Source of the DNA: Caballeronia sp. dw_19
GTDB lineage: Bacteria > Pseudomonadota > Gammaproteobacteria > Burkholderiales > Burkholderiaceae
Length of the DNA stretch: 64,000 nucleotides
Reading direction: 5' to 3'
NCBI RefSeq assembly: GCF_018449515.1
Contig: NZ_JAAVUQ010000017.1
Location: 1 to 64,000 of the forward strand
Each line of letters begins with the position of its first letter. The first letter of the stretch is position 1. This document shows, in pieces, positions 60,094-64,000 of this stretch. The notes below the pieces were generated by a model. That model ran no database searches. It saw nothing but the letters and a program-made list of their open reading frames with translations, and had not been told where the DNA came from. Position numbers and translations under genes: made by a program.

Positions 60094-63000
60094 ATGAACT
60101 CATTCTTTTCCCGCCGTCTGCTGGTGAACCTGGCTGTCGTTCTGATCGCCATGGGGGCGAACGCGTTCGTCGCATACCAGCAAATCGACCGGCAAAGCGA
60201 TGCCGACGCGCGTACGCGCCGCTCGCTCAGCCTGATGCGCGACCTCGACGCGTACCGCAGCGCTCTTGGCGAAATCCTCCCGGAAATCAGCTGGTACGAG
60301 GCAAGCGGCGTGCTTACGGCGGCAGACGTGCGCGAGGCGCGTGCAGAACATATCAACGCGCTGGAAAGCGGCCTGCGCGCCCAGTTCGATTACGAACCCG
60401 ACATGCAAGGCGCGTTCTACCTGCTCGGCGAAAGCGCGCGCATCGCGAAACGCGACGGTCAATCGGCGTTCGAACGCGCCGCCATAGACGCGCCTGGCGC
60501 GGCCCGCGACTGGACCCGGCAAGCCGTCCGCCGGCTCGCCGAAGACCAGCAATCCCTCGATGTCGAACTGGCGGTCCTGCGTGCGAGGGAAGCCGATTCG
60601 CTCGCGGCTACGCTCAATGAATCTGCGCTGGCGTCCAGCCGCGCCGTGTTCTTGCTGATCCTCACGATGCTCGCCGGCGGCGGCGCGCTGATCTACACCT
60701 TCGCGCGCCACGAGAAATCGGCGCGCGACAAGTTGCGCATTGCCCGGGCAATGCAGCGCAGCAACGAGCGTTTCCGCGATTTGTTCGACGCGCATCCGGT
60801 ACCCATGTGGATTGTCGACGCCGCGACGTATCGCTTCGTTGCCGTGAATCCGGCGGCGCTTGCGCATTACGGTTACAACGAACTCGAATTCCTGTCGATG
60901 AGCATGCGCGACCTGCACGCCGACGACGACTTCGACCGGTTCGCGACACTTCTCGCGCGCCACAAGGGCAATCAGCCGCGCCAGACCGGCGCGCAACGGC
61001 CGGCGGGCGTCTGGCGGCACAAGCGCCGCGACGGCGCGCAGGTGAGTGCTGATATCTCATCGCACGCACTGACCTATTCGGGGCATCCCGGCATTTTCAT
61101 GCTCGCCAACGACGTCACCGACCGCATCAATGCCGAGACCGAGGCGCGGCGTTCGAAGCAGATGCTGGAATCGCTTATCGACAATATTCCGCAGCGGATC
61201 TTCTGGAAGGACCGGGAATCGCGCTATCTGGGCTGCAATTCCGCCTTTGCCCGCGATGCCGGTCTCGCGAGCAAGGAACAGGTGGTCGGCATGACCGACG
61301 CCGAGCTGCCCTGGTGGCGCTCGGCGGAGCAACTTCGTGACGACGATCTCCAGGTCCTCGCGACCGGTCAGCCGCTGATGAACGTGGAATGCGACGTTGA
61401 GCGCGACGACGGAGTGCGTGCGTCGATTACCAGCAAGATGCCGCTGCTCGACGGGGCGGGGCGCATTATCGGCGTGCTGGGTTCGTACGACGACACGACC
61501 GAGCGCAAGCGCGCCGAACTCGCGCTGCGCCTGCAAAGCCGCGCGCTGGATGCCTGCGTGAACGCCGTGCTGATCACCGGCACGAGTGCTACGGGCAACG
61601 TGATCGAATACGCGAATCCGGCGTTCAAGCGCATTACGGGTTACGACCCGGCCGATATCGTGGGTCGCGATTGCCGTTTCCTCCAGCGCGACGATCTCGA
61701 CCAGGAAGGTCTTGAGGCAATCCGTATGGGTCTCGCCGCGAACCGCGAAGCGAGTGCGGTGTTGCGTAATTATCGTAAGGATGGCGTACTATTCTGGAAT
61801 CAGCTGTTCATCGCGCCGGTGCCGGATGCGCAAGGCCGCACGACGCATCACGTCGGCGTGATCAACGATGTCACCGAAGTCGTCCGCTATCAGGAGCAGC
61901 TCGAATATCAGGCGAACTACGACACGCTTACGCGGCTGCCCAACCGCAATCTCCTGCGTCAACGGCTACAACACGCGATTGATCGGGCACGCCGGGAGGA
62001 CAACACGGTGGCCGTGGTTTTTGTCGATCTCGATGGCTTCAAGAACGTCAACGACAGCCTGGGCCACAGCGTAGGCGACCGGTTGCTCGCGGTGGTCGCC
62101 GAGCGGCTGGCGCGTTGCGGCCGCGCCGGCGATACGGTCGCGCGCCACGGCGGCGACGAGTTCGTGATCGTGCTCCCGGACATGGCCGGCGAAAGCGCGC
62201 TGATTGCCTGGATGGAGCGCGTGCGAACCGCCATTTCGGACCCGGTATGGCTGGATGGAACGGAAATGTACGTGGGCTGCAGCATTGGCGCGAGCCTGTT
62301 TCCGCAAGATGGCGACGACGCCGAAACCGTGCTCAAGAAGGCCGATATCGCGATGTATCGCGCGAAGGACATGGGACGCAACACGTACCAGTTCTATCAG
62401 CCGGAAATGAATGCGAGCGTGGGGGCGCGGATGGACGTCGAGCGGCGTTTGCGGCGGGCGTTGCGCGACGGCGAATTCCTGCTGCACTACCAGCCGCAAG
62501 TGGAGCTGGCGACGGGCGAGATTGTCGGCATGGAAGCGCTCGTGCGCTGGATGGACCCGGAGTTCGGGCTGGTCTCGCCGGGCGCGTTTATTCCGGTGGC
62601 CGAAGAATGCGGGCTGATCGGGCCATTGTCCGAGTGGGTGCTGCGCGAGGCATGCCGGCAAAACAAGGCATGGCAGGATGAGGGATTGCCGCCGGCGCGG
62701 ATGTCGGTGAATCTGTCGGCGCGGCAATTCCAGCAGCGCGATATCCGCGTACTGGTGACGTCCGTGCTGGAGGAAACGGGTCTTGCGCCGCATTACCTGG
62801 AAATCGAGCTCACCGAGAGCGCCATCATGAACAACGGGGAAGACGCCGTCACCACGTTGTCGGAGCTGGCGGCGCTCGGCATCAGCATTGCCATCGACGA
62901 CTTCGGGACCGGGTATTCAAGCCTCAGTTATCTGAAGCGCTTTCCGGTGGACCGGTTGAAGATCGACCGCTCGTTTGTTGCGGATATCGGTACATCGGGA

Positions 63001-63270
63001 GGCAATGAAACGATTACTTCAGCGATCATCGCGCTGGCTCACTCGCTTGAGTTGCAGGTGATCGCGGAGGGCGTGGAGACGGCGGCGCAACTGGACTTCC
63101 TGGTTGCTCGCGATTGCGACGAGATGCAGGGCTTCTTCTTCTCGCCGCCGCTGCCGGCCGGCGAGATTCCCGCGCTGTTGCTGAAGAGCGGGACCAGCCC
63201 GCGCCCCGGTTCCGATCAGTCCAGGACGGGCAACGCGCGCGGACGGCGGTCGCTGTCGGTGGCCACGTAG
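60094..63270 (+). CDS. PAS-GGDEF-EAL cyclic-di-GMP signalling protein
   Basis: A 1058-residue membrane protein with both diguanylate cyclase and phosphodiesterase domains. A transmembrane helix (about 9-29), a periplasmic/CHASE-like sensor (about 30-180) and a second helix (about 188-208) come first. Three PAS domains follow (about 225-345, 355-475 and 480-605). The GGDEF domain has an intact GGDEF motif at 686-690 with an RAGD I-site five residues before it. The EAL domain starts at E814 (MEALVRWMDP) and keeps DDFGTGYSSLSYL and EGVETAAQ. Both activities look possible. The ATG at 60094 (MNSFFSRRLL) was preferred to 60037. Confidence 0.95.
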   Translation: MNSFFSRRLLVNLAVVLIAMGANAFVAYQQIDRQSDADARTRRSLSLMRDLDAYRSALGEILPEISWYEASGVLTAADVREARAEHINALESGLRAQFDYEPDMQGAFYLLGESARIAKRDGQSAFERAAIDAPGAARDWTRQAVRRLAEDQQSLDVELAVLRAREADSLAATLNESALASSRAVFLLILTMLAGGGALIYTFARHEKSARDKLRIARAMQRSNERFRDLFDAHPVPMWIVDAATYRFVAVNPAALAHYGYNELEFLSMSMRDLHADDDFDRFATLLARHKGNQPRQTGAQRPAGVWRHKRRDGAQVSADISSHALTYSGHPGIFMLANDVTDRINAETEARRSKQMLESLIDNIPQRIFWKDRESRYLGCNSAFARDAGLASKEQVVGMTDAELPWWRSAEQLRDDDLQVLATGQPLMNVECDVERDDGVRASITSKMPLLDGAGRIIGVLGSYDDTTERKRAELALRLQSRALDACVNAVLITGTSATGNVIEYANPAFKRITGYDPADIVGRDCRFLQRDDLDQEGLEAIRMGLAANREASAVLRNYRKDGVLFWNQLFIAPVPDAQGRTTHHVGVINDVTEVVRYQEQLEYQANYDTLTRLPNRNLLRQRLQHAIDRARREDNTVAVVFVDLDGFKNVNDSLGHSVGDRLLAVVAERLARCGRAGDTVARHGGDEFVIVLPDMAGESALIAWMERVRTAISDPVWLDGTEMYVGCSIGASLFPQDGDDAETVLKKADIAMYRAKDMGRNTYQFYQPEMNASVGARMDVERRLRRALRDGEFLLHYQPQVELATGEIVGMEALVRWMDPEFGLVSPGAFIPVAEECGLIGPLSEWVLREACRQNKAWQDEGLPPARMSVNLSARQFQQRDIRVLVTSVLEETGLAPHYLEIELTESAIMNNGEDAVTTLSELAALGISIAIDDFGTGYSSLSYLKRFPVDRLKIDRSFVADIGTSGGNETITSAIIALAHSLELQVIAEGVETAAQLDFLVARDCDEMQGFFFSPPLPAGEIPALLLKSGTSPRPGSDQSRTGNARGRRSLSVAT

Positions 63271-63611
63271 GTCAGCGTGGCCTCCGTGACCTTCACCACG
63301 TCTTCTGCCAGGCTCATGCGCTGCGCGTAGACCTCGACCGATACCGTCACCGACGTATTGCCCGTCTTCACGATATCCGTATAAAAGCTCAGCAGATCGC
63401 CGACAAACACCGGCTGCTTGAACACGAACGAATTCACCGAGATGGTCGCCACGCGCCCGTTCGCGCGCCGGCTGGCCGGGATCGATCCGGCGATGTCCAC
63501 CTGCGCCATGATCCAGCCGCCGAAGACATCGCCGTGGACGTTGGCATCGGACGGTTGCGGCACCACGCGCAGCGCGACCGGTTTGTTCGGGAGTTGCAAA
63601 GATTGGGTCAC
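63216..63611 (-). CDS. Acyl-CoA thioesterase, hotdog fold (YciA-like)
   Basis: A 131-residue hotdog thioesterase hydrolysing acyl-CoA. The family core is NVHGDVFGGWIMAQVDIAGS, with the catalytic-type Asp in GDVFGGW, and SFVFKQPVFVGDLLSFY beyond it. I chose the GTG at 63611 (VTQSLQLPNKPV), preceded by GGAAA, since the frame open to 63875 has no coding character before it. The gene overlaps the 3' end of the GGDEF-EAL gene by 55 bp, tail to tail. Confidence 0.88.
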   Translation of the reverse strand: MTQSLQLPNKPVALRVVPQPSDANVHGDVFGGWIMAQVDIAGSIPASRRANGRVATISVNSFVFKQPVFVGDLLSFYTDIVKTGNTSVTVSVEVYAQRMSLAEDVVKVTEATLTYVATDSDRRPRALPVLD

Positions 63612-63926
63612 GAGCGGATTTCCATGAAAGAGTGAGGGATGCCGGCGGTCAGCGCGCCGATGCACCTTCTGCGACAATGCAGGATTAAATGATGTTGCTG
63701 GCGCTCGAACGAGTCTGGTTTGAATCTGAGTTGTCCACACCCGTTTCAGCGTGCTTTTACGGCGTTTAGCGCAGGTTTGACTGATTGTTGCCGACGCCGG
63801 GAAACATCGAATTGTACGGGAAAGCCCGCATTTTGAGATGGGCGCCCGTCCCGCGATACCTCGCTCGTCCGACACCGTTTGGCACCCTGTGACCCTGCGG
63901 CGCGGACCTCTGCAGACCTCGAATCC
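63612..63926. other. Divergent gap at the right end
   Basis: About 315 bp between the thioesterase and the partial gene at the edge. No structured element was recognised. Confidence 0.45.
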
Positions 63927-64000
63927 ATGCGCCGCAACTCTCCCTCCGAACCGGTTCCTATAGCGAAAGGCCCGCGTAACGACTGGCAGACCATTCTCTC
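63927..64000 (+). CDS. 5' end of a gene cut by the window edge, possibly an ATM1-type ABC exporter
   Basis: Twenty-four codons starting MRRNSPSEPVPIAKGPRNDW with QTIL after it, open to the window end. The motif GPRNDWQTI resembles, from memory, the N terminus of Burkholderia ABC transporter ATP-binding/permease proteins of the ATM1/heavy-metal type. No domain is visible in so short a stretch, so the call is tentative. No clear ribosome-binding site. Confidence 0.4.
   Translation, partial: MRRNSPSEPVPIAKGPRNDWQTIL

Overview
The window looks like chromosomal DNA from a betaproteobacterium of the Paraburkholderia/Caballeronia group (family Burkholderiaceae). This rests on high GC, NPTP-type porin architecture, and the familiar gene neighbourhoods uvrA-MFS-ssb, HIT-DUF971-ubiE-Tim44-ubiJ-ubiB, aspS-nudB-clsB and a fad operon. 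No rRNA, tRNA or CRISPR array was seen. The assignment is from gene content and protein resemblance recalled from memory, not from a database search.

Layout. 1-202: tandem 17-bp repeat. 203-6541: AI-2E transporter, uvrA, MFS transporter, ssb. 7141-14304: a signalling locus of three tandem NarL/FixJ-type response regulators (with a 40-codon ORF coupled to the second), a MIP channel with an atypical selectivity filter, and a 1257-residue BvgS/EvgS-like hybrid kinase. 14479-21882: LysR regulator, porin, CHRD protein, HSL-type hydrolase, EcsC-like protein, and a DHA2 exporter overlapping its MarR regulator. 21879-26136: a D-amino-acid catabolic cluster (PLP deaminase-like protein, RpiR regulator, D-aminoacylase, RidA).

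26323-33790 is the most dynamic part. It holds an orphan two-domain fimbrial adhesin, a queF copy followed by the 3' stub of a 5'-nucleotidase fused to the 5' stub of an IS256-family transposase, a decayed second adhesin, an AT-rich FkbM methyltransferase, then a second intact queF, the intact 5'-nucleotidase and ilvA. 33791-35365 has no credible gene and carries a roughly 1-kb imperfect inverted repeat with arms over 240 bp.

35366-46901 returns to core metabolism: a 1363-residue FAD/Fe-S oxidoreductase, the ubiquinone cluster, a TPMT-like methyltransferase, an FmdB-type zinc ribbon and DUF502. 46980-50734 is aspS, nudB and clsB. 50939-58103 is a TetR regulator with a complete beta-oxidation set (acyl-CoA dehydrogenase, hydratase/3-hydroxyacyl-CoA dehydrogenase, thiolase, extra hydratase). 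The window ends with fdhD, a nitrate-reductase-associated protein, a PAS-GGDEF-EAL protein, a hotdog thioesterase, and the first 24 codons of a gene running off the right edge.

The strongest leads for something new are the triple-regulator/BvgS-like locus with its embedded small ORF and unusual MIP channel, and the rearranged queF/5'-nucleotidase/IS256/adhesin region.
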